Assembly: GCF_019263585.2 (NCBI RefSeq)
Contig: NZ_JADQDF010000001.1
Location: forward strand, 3,782,001-3,846,000
Source: Pseudonocardia oceani
GTDB lineage: Bacteria; Actinomycetota; Actinomycetes; Mycobacteriales; Pseudonocardiaceae
Reading direction: 5' to 3'
Length of the DNA: 64,000 nt
Shown here: positions 42,971 to 51,246 of the stretch, piece by piece
How positions within the stretch are numbered: position 1 is the stretch's first letter
Layout of the letters: each line of letters begins with the position of its first letter
The notes under the pieces: model-generated
What the model saw: only the letters and a program-made list of their open reading frames with translations
Databases searched by the model: none
What the model was told of the DNA's origin: nothing
Program-made: the position numbers and the translations under genes

Positions 42971-43000
42971 CTGTGCCGCTGCAGATCACTGTGCCGCTGC
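42970..43000. repeat. Direct repeat ACTGTGCCGCTGC upstream of sigE
   Basis: Two identical 13-base copies (42970-42982, 42988-43000), period 18, in the divergent region between the O-methyltransferase gene and sigE. The copies could be a regulator site. Confidence 0.5.
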
Positions 43001-43035
43001 TCGCGAGAGGGGGTGCCGCGCTTTCACAGGTTCCT

Positions 43036-43051
43036 CTCAGTCGGTTCTCAC
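43036..43051. promoter_or_regulatory. CTCAG-N6-CTCAC, candidate OmpR-family site upstream of sigE
   Basis: Half-sites 11 bp apart, matching in reverse the CTGAG-N6-CTGAG at 10147-10162. It is about 145 bases before the sigE ATG. Confidence 0.4.
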
Positions 43052-43193
43052 CCCCCGTTCACGAGGATGGGGCACCGTGGTGCACAGATCGGCCGGGGTC
43101 GTCGGCCGGTGGAGCGGATCCGGGGGAACTCCCCGGACGCCGCGGACGTTGCCCCGAGCAGCACGACCCGCGCCGAGAGGGTTCGAGAAGATC

Positions 43194-43805
43194 ATGACCG
43201 ACGGCCTGGCCACCGCCACCGCCTCCCAGTCCGCGGGGACGGTGCTGCCCGGTGAGGGTGCGCCGTGGACCCCGCCGACGTGGGACGAGGTCGTGCGCGA
43301 GCACGCGGACCGGGTCTACCGCCTCGCCTACCGCCTCACGGGCAACCCGCACGACGCCGAGGACCTCACCCAGGAGACGTTCGTCCGGGTGTTCCGCAAC
43401 CTCGCGTCCTACCGCCCCGGCACGTTCGAGGGCTGGTTGCACCGGATCACCACCAACCTGTTCCTCGACATGGTCCGCCGCCGCGCGCGCATCCGCATGG
43501 AAGCGCTGCCCGACGACTCCGAGCGCATCCCCGGCCGCGGGCCCGAGCCCGAGCAGGTCTTCTCCGACACCCACCTCGACCCGGCGCTGCAGGCCGCGCT
43601 CGACGAGCTGCCGCCGGAGTTCCGCGCCGCCGTGGTGCTGTGCGACGTCGAGGGACTGTCCTACGAGGAGATCGGCGCCACCCTCGGCGTGAAGCTCGGT
43701 ACGGTGAGGAGCAGGATCCACCGCGGCCGCGCCGCGCTGCGTGCCGCGATCGAACGCGACCGGGCCGCTGCGGGCGCGCCGGTGCAGGAGGAGGTCAGGG
43801 CATGA
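43194..43805 (+). CDS. sigE: ECF sigma factor SigE
   Basis: A 203-residue ECF sigma factor. Region 2: [66 protein letters not shown]. Region 4: [50 protein letters not shown]. Nearly identical to mycobacterial SigE in both regions. It directs envelope and secretion stress genes. ATG 43194 is chosen; the frame is open to 43077, and mycobacterial sigE uses several starts, so longer forms are possible. Overlaps rseA by 4 bases (ATGA). Confidence 0.95.
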   Translation: MTDGLATATASQSAGTVLPGEGAPWTPPTWDEVVREHADRVYRLAYRLTGNPHDAEDLTQETFVRVFRNLASYRPGTFEGWLHRITTNLFLDMVRRRARIRMEALPDDSERIPGRGPEPEQVFSDTHLDPALQAALDELPPEFRAAVVLCDVEGLSYEEIGATLGVKLGTVRSRIHRGRAALRAAIERDRAAAGAPVQEEVRA

Positions 43806-44497
43806 GCGAGCGTCGGCTGTTCACGGTGAACGCGCCCGACTGGGGTCAGACGCACCTGACCTCGGACGCCGTCGTGGCCTTCGTCGACGACGAGCTCGCC
43901 CAGCGCCCGCACGCCCGCGCCTCCGCCCACGTGGCCATCTGTCCCGACTGCGCGGCCGAGGTCGTCGCGCAGCGGCAGGCCCGCACCGCGCTGCGCGGGG
44001 CGTCGTGCCCGTCCCTGCCGTCCTCGCTGCTGATGTCGCTGCGCTCGATCCCGCAGGACACCGAGCTGCCCGGGCCGCCCGCCGGGCTGGCCGTCACCGA
44101 CGAGGGGCAGCTCGTGTCGGTGCTGCGCAGCGAGCCGGCTCCGGCCGCCGCACCCGCCGCACCCACGGCCACCGCCGCACCCACCGCCACCGCCGCACCC
44201 ACCGCCGTCGACCACGGCCGCCGCCCGCCCGCCGCGCGCCGCATGCGGTTCGGTGCGGGCGCCGCCGTCTCCGGGCTCGCCATCGGCGCCCTCGCGCTCG
44301 GCGCCGCCACCCTGCCCGCCGCCTCCGTCCCCGCGCCCACCGCCGACCGCGGCGTCCTGGGCGGTTCGCTGCTCAACCCCGCCGGCGCGCTGCCCGCCCG
44401 GCTCGGTCTCGAGGCGCAGACCTCCGCGGCCGACGACGCCCGCCACGGCGGCCTCGGCCGGCTGCCCCGCGCGTTCCTGCGCCACGGCGTGCGCTGA
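43802..44497 (+). CDS. rseA: Anti-sigma factor RseA
   Basis: A 231-residue zinc-associated anti-sigma (ZAS) protein: [49 protein letters not shown] gives the H-x3-C-x2-C motif (HVAICPDC) plus the upstream His. [16 protein letters not shown] repeat (18-nt direct repeats near 44150-44205) precedes a hydrophobic stretch (about 150-172, [21 protein letters not shown]), and a tail follows. Overlap with sigE gives balanced translation. Regulated release of SigE under stress is inferred from the family. Confidence 0.93.
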   Translation: MSERRLFTVNAPDWGQTHLTSDAVVAFVDDELAQRPHARASAHVAICPDCAAEVVAQRQARTALRGASCPSLPSSLLMSLRSIPQDTELPGPPAGLAVTDEGQLVSVLRSEPAPAAAPAAPTATAAPTATAAPTAVDHGRRPPAARRMRFGAGAAVSGLAIGALALGAATLPAASVPAPTADRGVLGGSLLNPAGALPARLGLEAQTSAADDARHGGLGRLPRAFLRHGVR

Positions 44498-44601
44498 CGT
44501 CCTGGCCCTCCGCGCCGGAACCCGGTACGCGGACTTCACCCCGGCTGCGGCAGGCTGGCGGCGGCCCGCCCCGCCCGCCGTCCCAGGAGTCCCCGCCGCC
44601 G

Positions 44602-46152
44602 ATGAGTGACCGCGCGACCCGTGACGCCGACCGGGACCCGGGCCCCTCGGCGGCCGAGGCGCCCCCCGTCGACGACGTCCCGGCGGAGCCCGCCGGGCCA
44701 CCGCGCCTCGCCCCGCGCCCCCTGGACCGCCCCGAGGTCGACGAGGCCGCGGCCTCGGTGTTCGGGCGCCCCGCGGGCCTCGACGGCGGGTTCGCCACGC
44801 CGGCCGCCCGCGCCGTCGCCCCGCCGGTCCCGACGATCGCCCCGCCCGCGCTCGCCGCGGCGTTCGGCCGTCCGGCCTCCGTCGCCGGCTCGTTGCAGCG
44901 CCCGCCCGACGGCGGCCCGGCCGGTCCCGGTGCCGACGACCCGTTCTGGGCCGGCGCGGAGGACGACCCGTGGCGCGACCCCGACAGCGGCGTCGCCCTC
45001 GGCCCGCCCGCCGTCGACGACGAGCGCCCGGCCGCGGCACCCGCCGGCGAGGGCGCCCGGCTGAGCCTGCGCGAGGTCCTGTTCGGCCGTCGCGTGCACC
45101 CGCGCGCGCTGGCGCTGCTGGCGGTGCTCGCGCTGGCCGTCGGCGCGGTCGGCGGACTCGTCGGCCGCCTCACCGCCGACGGCGCGAACGCGCTCACCGA
45201 GCCCGGCGCCACGATCGCGTCGGCCGTGCCGGCCAGGGAGCGGCCGCCGGGGTCCGTCGCCGACATCGCCCAGCGCGTCGTGCCCGCCGTCGTCTCGATC
45301 GAGGTGCGCGTCGGGCAGGAGGGCGGCACCGGCTCGGGCGTCGTGATCGACGGGAGCGGGTTCGTCCTCACCAACAACCACGTCGTCGCGCCGGCCGCCG
45401 AGGTCCCGGGCGCGACGATCGAGACCGTCTTCAGCGACGGCACGCGCACGCAGGCCGCGATCGTCGGGCGCGACCCGAAGACCGACCTCGCCGTGATCCG
45501 GGTCGGCGTCGCCAACCCCGTGGTCGCGCAGGTCGGCTCGTCGGCCTCGCTCGCCGTCGGCGACGCCGTGATCGCCGTCGGCTCGCCGCTGGGGCTGGCC
45601 GGCACCGTCACCGAGGGCATCGTCAGCGCGCTCGACCGGCCGGTGCGGTTGGAGGGCGGCAACGTCAACGCCGTCATCGACGCCATCCAGACCGACGCCG
45701 CGATCAACCCCGGCAACTCGGGCGGCCCGCTCGTCGACTCCACCGGCGCCGTCGTCGGCATCAACACCGCGATCAGCAGCATCGGCGGCGGCGGCGAGGG
45801 CGGCTCGATCGGGCTGGGGTTCGCCATCCCGATCGACGACGCCCGCGTCATCGCCGAGGAGCTCATCCGCACCGGCGTCGTGAGGCACGCCGACCTCGGC
45901 GTCAACGCGCGGTCGGTCGAGGACGACACGTCGGCGGGCGCGCAGGTGCAGAACGTGCAGCAGGGCGGGGCCGCCGCGGCCGCCGGGATCCTCGAGGGTG
46001 ACGTCATCGTCACCCTCGGCGAGCGCAGCATCGCGGGCGCCGACGAGCTCGAGGTGGCGGTCCGCGAGTTCGAGCCCGGGGTCACCGTGCCGGTGCAGCT
46101 GATCCGCGAGGGGCGCCCGCTCACGGTGTCGGTGGTCCTGGCCTCCGACTGA
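44602..46152 (+). CDS. htrA: HtrA-family serine protease
   Basis: A 516-residue membrane-anchored protease. A long disordered cytoplasmic N-terminus (Pro/Ala/Asp rich, 1 to about 160), a membrane helix (about 166-187), a trypsin-like domain with H260 (LTNNHVVAP), D295 (KTDLAVIRVG) and S373 (INPGNSGGPLVDS), then one PDZ domain ending LTVSVVLASD. Processes misfolded envelope proteins and, in mycobacteria, acts within the SigE response. ATG 44602 has AGGAG 12 bases before it. 104 bases after rseA. Confidence 0.97.
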   Translation: MSDRATRDADRDPGPSAAEAPPVDDVPAEPAGPPRLAPRPLDRPEVDEAAASVFGRPAGLDGGFATPAARAVAPPVPTIAPPALAAAFGRPASVAGSLQRPPDGGPAGPGADDPFWAGAEDDPWRDPDSGVALGPPAVDDERPAAAPAGEGARLSLREVLFGRRVHPRALALLAVLALAVGAVGGLVGRLTADGANALTEPGATIASAVPARERPPGSVADIAQRVVPAVVSIEVRVGQEGGTGSGVVIDGSGFVLTNNHVVAPAAEVPGATIETVFSDGTRTQAAIVGRDPKTDLAVIRVGVANPVVAQVGSSASLAVGDAVIAVGSPLGLAGTVTEGIVSALDRPVRLEGGNVNAVIDAIQTDAAINPGNSGGPLVDSTGAVVGINTAISSIGGGGEGGSIGLGFAIPIDDARVIAEELIRTGVVRHADLGVNARSVEDDTSAGAQVQNVQQGGAAAAAGILEGDVIVTLGERSIAGADELEVAVREFEPGVTVPVQLIREGRPLTVSVVLASD

Positions 46153-46157
46153 GCCAG

Positions 46158-46163
46158 TAGGAT
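46158..46163 (+). promoter_or_regulatory. -10 element of tatB
   Basis: TAGGAT with a 6-base gap to GTG 46170, within the 17-base gap after htrA. It suggests a private leaderless promoter. Confidence 0.45.
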
Positions 46164-46169
46164 GACGGC

Positions 46170-46628
46170 GTGTTCGACAGCGTCGGCTGGGGCGAGATCA
46201 TCGTGTTGATCGTGGCCGGCCTGTTCATCCTCGGTCCGGAGCGGCTGCCCGCCGCGGCGGCCTGGCTCGGCGGCGCGATCCGTCAGGTCAAGGAGTACGC
46301 CACCGGGGCCCGCGATCAGCTCAAGGGCGAGCTCGGCCCGGAGTTCGACGAGCTGCGCAAGCCGCTGGAGGAGCTGCGGGGCCTGCGCAACTTCAACCCG
46401 CGCACCGCCGCCACCCGCGCCCTGTTCGACGACGGCCCCGCGGAGAAGCCCAACGGCTACGCCCCGCCGCGCAACGGCACCGCCGGCAGCAGCGCGCCGA
46501 ACATGACGAAGAACGGCAGCGCGGCACCGGGTGCCGCCACGACCCCCCAGCGCCATCCGGCCACCGGCCCGGCGCGGGAGGGGCTCGCCCACAACGAGCG
46601 CCCCCCGATCGACCCCGACGCCACGTAG
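46170..46628 (+). CDS. tatB: Sec-independent translocase subunit TatB
   Basis: A 152-residue protein: [75 protein letters not shown]. The single N-terminal helix, the GPERLP hinge and the amphipathic helix are typical; the C-terminus is a low-complexity Gly/Asn/Pro tail. TatB is a Tat twin-arginine pathway component. tatA/tatC are not in the window. Ends 15 bases before the convergent amidase. Confidence 0.95.
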   Translation: MFDSVGWGEIIVLIVAGLFILGPERLPAAAAWLGGAIRQVKEYATGARDQLKGELGPEFDELRKPLEELRGLRNFNPRTAATRALFDDGPAEKPNGYAPPRNGTAGSSAPNMTKNGSAAPGAATTPQRHPATGPAREGLAHNERPPIDPDAT

Positions 46629-46643
46629 GACCCCGCGGTCGGG

Positions 46644-48044
46644 TCAGACCGTCGGGCGCGGCCTCTGCAGGTGCCAGTCCGTCGTCGCCTGGAAGGCGTG
46701 GGCGGCCGCCAGGACCGCCGCGTCGGCGTGGCGGGGCCCCACGATCTGCAGGCCGATCGGCAGCCCGTCGCGCGTGAACCCGCACGGCACGCTCGCGGCC
46801 GGCTGCTGGGTCATGTTGAACGGGTAGGTGAAGGGCGTCCACGACGTCCAGCGCTCCCGCGCCGACCCCGCCGGCACCTCGACGCCCGCCTCGAACGCCG
46901 GGATCGGCAGCGTCGGGGTGAGCAGCAGCGAGTGCCGCAGGTGGAACTCGCCCATCGTGCGGCCGAGGTCGTTGCGCACGGCCATCGCGGTGAGGTAGTC
47001 CAGCGCGCTCGCCCGCGCCCCCTGCTCGGCGGCGGCCACCAGCCCCGGGTCCATGCCGGCGCGCTGCTCGGGCCCGAGGTGCTCGATCGACTTCGCGGCG
47101 CCGGAGAACCACAGCGTCTCGAACGCCTCGACGGGGTCGGAGAAGCCGGGGTCGACCTCGGTGACCAGGGCGCCGAGTGCGGCGAACATGTCGACGGCGG
47201 CTTCGAACGCCGCCGCGACCTCCGGGTGCACGTCGACGTAGCCGAGGGTGGCGCTCGACGCGATCCGCAGCCCGGCGATCCGGCCGTCGCCGACGGCGGC
47301 CGAGGTGGGCGCAGCCGTGGGCAGCGCCCAGGGGTCGCGCGGGTCGAAGCCGGAGAGGACGTCGAGCAGCAGGGCCGTGTCGGCGACGCTGCGCGCCATC
47401 GGGCCGATGTGCGCGAGCGTGCCGTAGGGGCTCGCGGGATAGGCGGGCACGCGGCCGTAGGTCGGCTTGATCGTCGTGGTGCCGGTGAAGCCGGCCGGGA
47501 TGCGCACCGAGCCGCCGCCGTCGGTGCCGAGGCTGAGCGCGCCCATCCCGAGCGCGACGGCCGCCGCGCTGCCGCCGCTCGACCCGCCCGCGGTGAGCGC
47601 CGGGTTCCACGGGTTGCGCGTGACGCCCGTCAGCGGGGAGTCGGTGACGCCCTTCCAGCCCAGCTCGGGCGTGGTCGTGCGGCCGATGACGACCGCGTTG
47701 TGCTCGCGCAGCCGCGCGACCGCGGGCGCGTCGACGTCCCACGGCCCCGCCGGGTCGATCGTCAGCGAGCCGCGCAGCGTGGGCCGCCCGTTCGTGAGGA
47801 GCAGGTCCTTGATCGAGGTCGGCACTCCGTCGAGCAGGCCGTGCGGCTCGCCCCGGTGCCAGCGCGCCTCGGACTCCTTCGCCGCGGTCTGCGCGTCGTC
47901 CGCCTCGACCAGGCAGAACGCGTTGACGACCGGGTCGTAGGTCTCGATCCGCGCGAGCGCGTCGCGGGTGGCCTCGACGGGGGAGAGCTCCCCCGAGCGG
48001 TAGGCGTCGAGCAGTTCGACGGCGGTGAGGTCGGCCGAGCTCAT
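46644..48044 (-). CDS. Amidase signature-family enzyme
   Basis: A 466-residue amidase: the Ser-cisSer-Lys triad is seen in TSIKDLLLTNG (Lys), GGSSGGSAAAVALG (cis-Ser) and SLGTDGGGSVRIPAGFTG (nucleophile region). The N-terminus is LTAVELLDAYRSGELSPVEATRDALARIE. It hydrolyses small amides; the length and the lack of gatB/gatC nearby argue against GatA. The start overlaps the hydroxyacid dehydrogenase stop by 4 bases. It heads toward tatB and is the last gene of the minus-strand arm of the catabolic island. Confidence 0.92.
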   Translation of the reverse strand: MSSADLTAVELLDAYRSGELSPVEATRDALARIETYDPVVNAFCLVEADDAQTAAKESEARWHRGEPHGLLDGVPTSIKDLLLTNGRPTLRGSLTIDPAGPWDVDAPAVARLREHNAVVIGRTTTPELGWKGVTDSPLTGVTRNPWNPALTAGGSSGGSAAAVALGMGALSLGTDGGGSVRIPAGFTGTTTIKPTYGRVPAYPASPYGTLAHIGPMARSVADTALLLDVLSGFDPRDPWALPTAAPTSAAVGDGRIAGLRIASSATLGYVDVHPEVAAAFEAAVDMFAALGALVTEVDPGFSDPVEAFETLWFSGAAKSIEHLGPEQRAGMDPGLVAAAEQGARASALDYLTAMAVRNDLGRTMGEFHLRHSLLLTPTLPIPAFEAGVEVPAGSARERWTSWTPFTYPFNMTQQPAASVPCGFTRDGLPIGLQIVGPRHADAAVLAAAHAFQATTDWHLQRPRPTV

Positions 48045-49036
48045 CGGGCACTTCCCGTCCTGGTGGGCGGGCTCGCGAGCTCGCCCGACGTCACGAATCC
48101 GAGGGTCTTGTCGACCACGTTCTCCAGCGGCTCGCCCGCCCGGAAGCGGTCGAGGTTGGCGACGAACAGGGCCTCGAGCTCGTCGCGCCAGCCGAGGATG
48201 TCACCCGACATGTGCGGCGAGACGATGACGCCCGGCAGCCCCCACAGCGGGGAGTCGGCGGGCAGCGGCTCGCGCTCGAAGACGTCGAGCGCGGCACCGG
48301 CGAGGTGGCCCTCGCGCAGGGCCGCGACCAGGTCGTCCTGCACGACCAGCGCACCGCGCCCCACGTTGACGACCCGCGCCCGCGGGGGCAGCAGCCGGAT
48401 CGCGGCGGCGTCGAGCATGCCGCGCGTGCTCTCGGTGAGCGGTGCCGCGAGCACCAGCCACTCCGCGCGCGGCAGCAGGCCGGGCAGCGCGCTGATCGCG
48501 TGCACGCCCTCGCCCGCCCGGCGCCCCACCAGCTCGACGGTCATCCCGACGGCGGTGAGCATCGCCGCCGTCGCGCGGCCGATCGGCCCGCTGCCGACGA
48601 CGACGGCCGTGCGCCCGCCGACCCGCTCGCTCTCCCGGTGGCGCCACTCGCGCCGCGACTGCGCGTCGAGCGTGCCCGCGAGGTCCTTGGCCATGGCGAT
48701 CACGAGGCCGGTGACGTACTCGGCCATCGGCACGTCGAAGACGCCGCGCGAGTTCGTCAGCACGACGTCGGAGTCGAGCAGGGCCGGGAACGTCAGCCGG
48801 TCGACGCCGGCGCTCGCGGTGTGCACCCAGCGCAGTGCGTCGGCGGCCGGCCAGGCGTCGCGGACGGCGGTGGAGGTGAAGTCCCAGACGAGCAGGACCT
48901 CGGTGCCGGGGAGCGCCGCGGTGAGCGTCTCGTCGGTGACGAAGCGGACGTTCGGCCCGTCGAGGTGCTTCGGCCGGTCGTCGGAATGCAGGATCGTGAT
49001 GACGGGATCGTGCCCCTGATCTGCGGAAACGGGCAC
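48041..49036 (-). CDS. D-2-hydroxyacid dehydrogenase family protein
   Basis: A 331-residue NAD(P)-dependent dehydrogenase: VVVGSGPIGRATAAMLTAVGMTVELVGRR (Rossmann), RARVVNVGRGALVVQDDLVAALREGHLAGAALDVFEREPLPADSPLWGLPGVIVSPHMSGDI (catalytic His). It resembles glyoxylate/hydroxypyruvate reductase-like members. GTG 49036 is the first gene of a two-gene operon with the amidase, divergent from DUF3830. Its promoter lies in the same 100-bp region as the GntR operator. Confidence 0.9.
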   Translation of the reverse strand: MPVSADQGHDPVITILHSDDRPKHLDGPNVRFVTDETLTAALPGTEVLLVWDFTSTAVRDAWPAADALRWVHTASAGVDRLTFPALLDSDVVLTNSRGVFDVPMAEYVTGLVIAMAKDLAGTLDAQSRREWRHRESERVGGRTAVVVGSGPIGRATAAMLTAVGMTVELVGRRAGEGVHAISALPGLLPRAEWLVLAAPLTESTRGMLDAAAIRLLPPRARVVNVGRGALVVQDDLVAALREGHLAGAALDVFEREPLPADSPLWGLPGVIVSPHMSGDILGWRDELEALFVANLDRFRAGEPLENVVDKTLGFVTSGELASPPTRTGSAR

Positions 49037-49070
49037 GTTCGTGATCCTCTCGACGGTTGCGGCTCGGCGA

Positions 49071-49109
49071 TTGACACGCTAGGAAGCGTTCGTATGATTG
49101 TCAACAATC
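49071..49109 (+). promoter_or_regulatory. Promoter and GntR operator of the DUF3830 operon
   Basis: TTGACA (49071-49076), a 16-base spacer, then TATGAT (49093-49098). Overlapping the -10 is the palindrome GATTGT-CA-ACAATC (49096-49109), with the core TTGTCAACAA. A second inverted repeat, ACGCT-AGGA-AGCGT (49075-49088), lies inside the spacer. This FCD-type GntR operator would repress the DUF3830 operon and, being in the divergent region, perhaps the dehydrogenase/amidase operon too. Confidence 0.8.
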
Positions 49110-49136
49110 TCCCCGTCCGACCCGAGGTGATCTCCG

Positions 49137-49637
49137 TTGTCCAAGCTCCTGCGCATCAGTCTCGAGCGCCGCGGCGTCTCGTGCACCGCCGAACTGCTCG
49201 AGAAGCAGGCCCCCCGCACCAGCGCCGCCGTGTGGGAGGCGCTCGCCGACGGGCCGCTCGCCGGGCCCGCCCAGCACGCCAAGTACGCGCGCAACGAGGT
49301 CTACACGATCGTGCCGCGCTTCGGCCCGCGCATCGGCCACGAGAACACCACCGTCACGCCGATCCCCGGCGACCTCTGCTACTTCGACTTCCACGGCGGC
49401 GTCCTCGACGAGGCGTTCAAGGCCGACCAGGGGATCGACAGCGAGGCCGGCGGCATCGACCTCGCGATCTTCTACGGCCGCAACAACCTGCTCATCAACG
49501 GTGACGTGGGCTGGGTACCGGGCAACGTGTTCGGCGCGATCGTCGAGGGCCTCGACGTGATGGCCGAGGCCTGCCACGACGTGTGGCGCTCGGGCAGCGT
49601 CGGCGAGCGCCTCGTCTACGAGCGGGTGGGCGCGTGA
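49137..49637 (+). CDS. DUF3830 (cyclophilin-like fold) protein
   Basis: A 166-residue protein: LLRISLERRGVSCTAELLEKQAPRTSAAVWEALADGPLAGPAQHAKYARNEVYTIVPRFGPRIGHENTTVTPIPGDLCYFDFHGGVLDEAF, then GGIDLAIFYGRNNLLINGDVGWVPGNVFGAIVEGL. It matches DUF3830, often seen beside amide or ring-cleavage enzymes; its function is unknown. TTG 49137 is the start, with GAGGTGA 7 bases upstream. The stop overlaps the next gene (GTGA). Confidence 0.9.
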   Translation: MSKLLRISLERRGVSCTAELLEKQAPRTSAAVWEALADGPLAGPAQHAKYARNEVYTIVPRFGPRIGHENTTVTPIPGDLCYFDFHGGVLDEAFKADQGIDSEAGGIDLAIFYGRNNLLINGDVGWVPGNVFGAIVEGLDVMAEACHDVWRSGSVGERLVYERVGA

Positions 49638-50386
49638 CCACCGTCGGCATCCTCTATCCCGGCTACTCCGCCGAGGACGACTACCCGCGCGCCGAGGAGC
49701 TGCTCGACGGGCCGCGGCTCCCGCTCGTCCACACCGAGATGCGCGAGGACGCCCACCGCGTCGACGCGCTGCTCGACATCGGCGGCGACGACGTGCTGGC
49801 CGCCGGGGCGCGGGAGCTGGCGGGCCCCCTGGACGCGATCATCTGGGCCTGCACCAGCGGCAGCTTCGTCTTCGGCTGGGACGGCGCCGCCGCGCAGGTG
49901 GAGGCGCTGGGCGCGGCGGCGGGGGTGCCGGCGTCGAGCACGTCCTTCGCGTTCGCCGACGCGTGCGCGCACCTCGGCGTCACGCGCGTCGCGGTGGGGG
50001 CGACCTACCCCGACGACGTCGCGGAGCGGTTCGTCGCGTTCCTCGCGCGGGCCGGCGTCGAGGTGGTGTCGCTGTCGGCGCGCGGGATCGTCACCGCGGC
50101 GGAGGTGGGCACGCTGCCCGCCGACGACGTGCTGGCCTTCGCCGCCGCGGCCGACCACCCCGACGCGCAGGCGCTGCTGCTGCCCGACACCGCGCTGCAC
50201 ACCGTCGACGTGCTCGACGCCCTCGACGCCCGCGTCGGCAAGCCGGTGCTCACGGCCAACCAGGTGAGCATCTGGCAGGGCCTGCGCCTGGCCGGGGCGG
50301 GCGGCCCGCGCAGCGGGTTCGGCCGGCTCTTCGCGGGCCGGGGGATGGAAGGGGCGACGGAGGAGGCCCGGGGCGGGTGGGACTAG
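49634..50386 (+). CDS. Maleate isomerase / Asp-Glu racemase superfamily enzyme
   Basis: A 250-residue protein: VTTVGILYPGYSAEDDYPRAEELL, then C73 in IIWACTSGSFVFG, VPASSTSFAFADACAHLGVTRVAVGATYPDDVAERF and ALLLPDTALHTVDVLDALDARVGKPVLTANQVSIW. Maleate cis-trans isomerases have two catalytic cysteines: the first (C73) is kept here, but the position of the second is D185/T186 (LLLPDTALHT), where I expect SCTxLRT. So isomerase chemistry may be altered, perhaps to decarboxylase or racemase-like activity. It is coupled to DUF3830 and followed closely by the regulator. Confidence 0.85.
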   Translation: MTTVGILYPGYSAEDDYPRAEELLDGPRLPLVHTEMREDAHRVDALLDIGGDDVLAAGARELAGPLDAIIWACTSGSFVFGWDGAAAQVEALGAAAGVPASSTSFAFADACAHLGVTRVAVGATYPDDVAERFVAFLARAGVEVVSLSARGIVTAAEVGTLPADDVLAFAAAADHPDAQALLLPDTALHTVDVLDALDARVGKPVLTANQVSIWQGLRLAGAGGPRSGFGRLFAGRGMEGATEEARGGWD

Positions 50387-50388
50387 CC

Positions 50389-51081
50389 GTGGACCTCTCG
50401 GACATGGAGCCGGTCGAGCGGCGGTCGACCGCCGCGATCGTCGCCGACCGAATCCGCACGGCGATCATGCGCGGCACGTTCCCGCCGGGCACCCAGCTCG
50501 GCGAGGTGGAGCTGGCGGCCCGGCTCGGGGTGAGCCGCGGGCCGCTGCGCGAGGCGATGCAGCGGCTCGTCGCGGAGGGGCTGCTGCGCAGCGAGCGGCA
50601 CCGCGGGCTGTTCGTGCGCGACCTCGGCGCGGCCGACGTGCGCGACATCTACCACGCGCGGGCCTCGGTCGAGCGGGCCGCGGGACTGCTCCTGCTCGAG
50701 GGCGACCGCGCCGCCGCCGCCGACCGCCTCGACACCGCGGTGGCCGCGATGGCCGCCGCCGTGGCCTCGGGCGACCCGGTGGCCGTCGCCGACTCCGACC
50801 ACGCCTTCCACGCCGAGCTCGTCGCGGCGTCGGGGAGTCCTCGGCTGCGGCGGATGGCCGACGGCCTGCTCGTCGAGACCCGCATGTGCCTCGCCGCGCT
50901 CCAGCAGACCGCCCCACCCCCCGACGGCCTGCTCGCCGAGCACCGCGAGCTGTGCGACGCCGTACGGGCCGGCGACCGCGACCGCCTCACGGCGGCGCTG
51001 GAGGCCCACATGGCCGACGCGGTGGACCGGATCCTGGCGCCCGTGGCGGTGGCCCCACCCGCCCCCGCCCTCCCGGCCTGA
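50389..51081 (+). CDS. GntR-family regulator, FCD subfamily
   Basis: A 230-residue regulator: an N-terminal winged HTH (TAAIVADRIRTAIMRGTFPPGTQLGEVELAARLGVSRGPLREAMQRLVAEGLLRSERHRGLFVRDL) and an all-alpha FCD ligand-binding domain (ADVRDIYHARASVERAAGLLLLEGD; DSDHAFHAELVAASGSPRL; LAEHRELCDAVRAGDRDRLTAALEAHMADAVDRI). His/Asp residues of the metal-binding pocket are present (D..H; HRELCDAV; H). Likely recognises the TTGTCNACAA sites at 49096 and 52451. GTG 50389 is two bases after the previous stop; GTG 50377 and ATG 50404 are alternatives. Confidence 0.93.
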   Translation: MDLSDMEPVERRSTAAIVADRIRTAIMRGTFPPGTQLGEVELAARLGVSRGPLREAMQRLVAEGLLRSERHRGLFVRDLGAADVRDIYHARASVERAAGLLLLEGDRAAAADRLDTAVAAMAAAVASGDPVAVADSDHAFHAELVAASGSPRLRRMADGLLVETRMCLAALQQTAPPPDGLLAEHRELCDAVRAGDRDRLTAALEAHMADAVDRILAPVAVAPPAPALPA

Positions 51082-51120
51082 GGACGGGGCCGTGTGCGGC
51101 CGCAGCGCCCGCCGCGGCCT

Positions 51121-51190
51121 CGACACACCGGTTCCGTCGCCCGCACACCGGTTGCAGGAGGTGTGCGGCGTACGAGACCGGTGTGCGGCG
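51121..51190. repeat. Nested palindromic repeat, left copy
   Basis: Outer arms CACACCGGT (51124-51132) and ACCGGTGTG (51177-51185); inner arms CCGCACACC (51141-51149) and GGTGTGCGG (51160-51168). The same element recurs at 52157-52228, flanking the DUF559-type gene. Confidence 0.8.
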
Positions 51191-51246
51191 GAGCGTGTCG
51201 TCCCGAACGGCCCCGCGGAGGGGTGCCGGCCGTGCACCCTGCGCCC

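Noticed and set aside
46644..48044. GatA subunit of glutamyl-tRNA amidotransferase
   Set aside because: No gatB or gatC nearby, and the gene is coupled to a hydroxyacid dehydrogenase in a catabolic setting.
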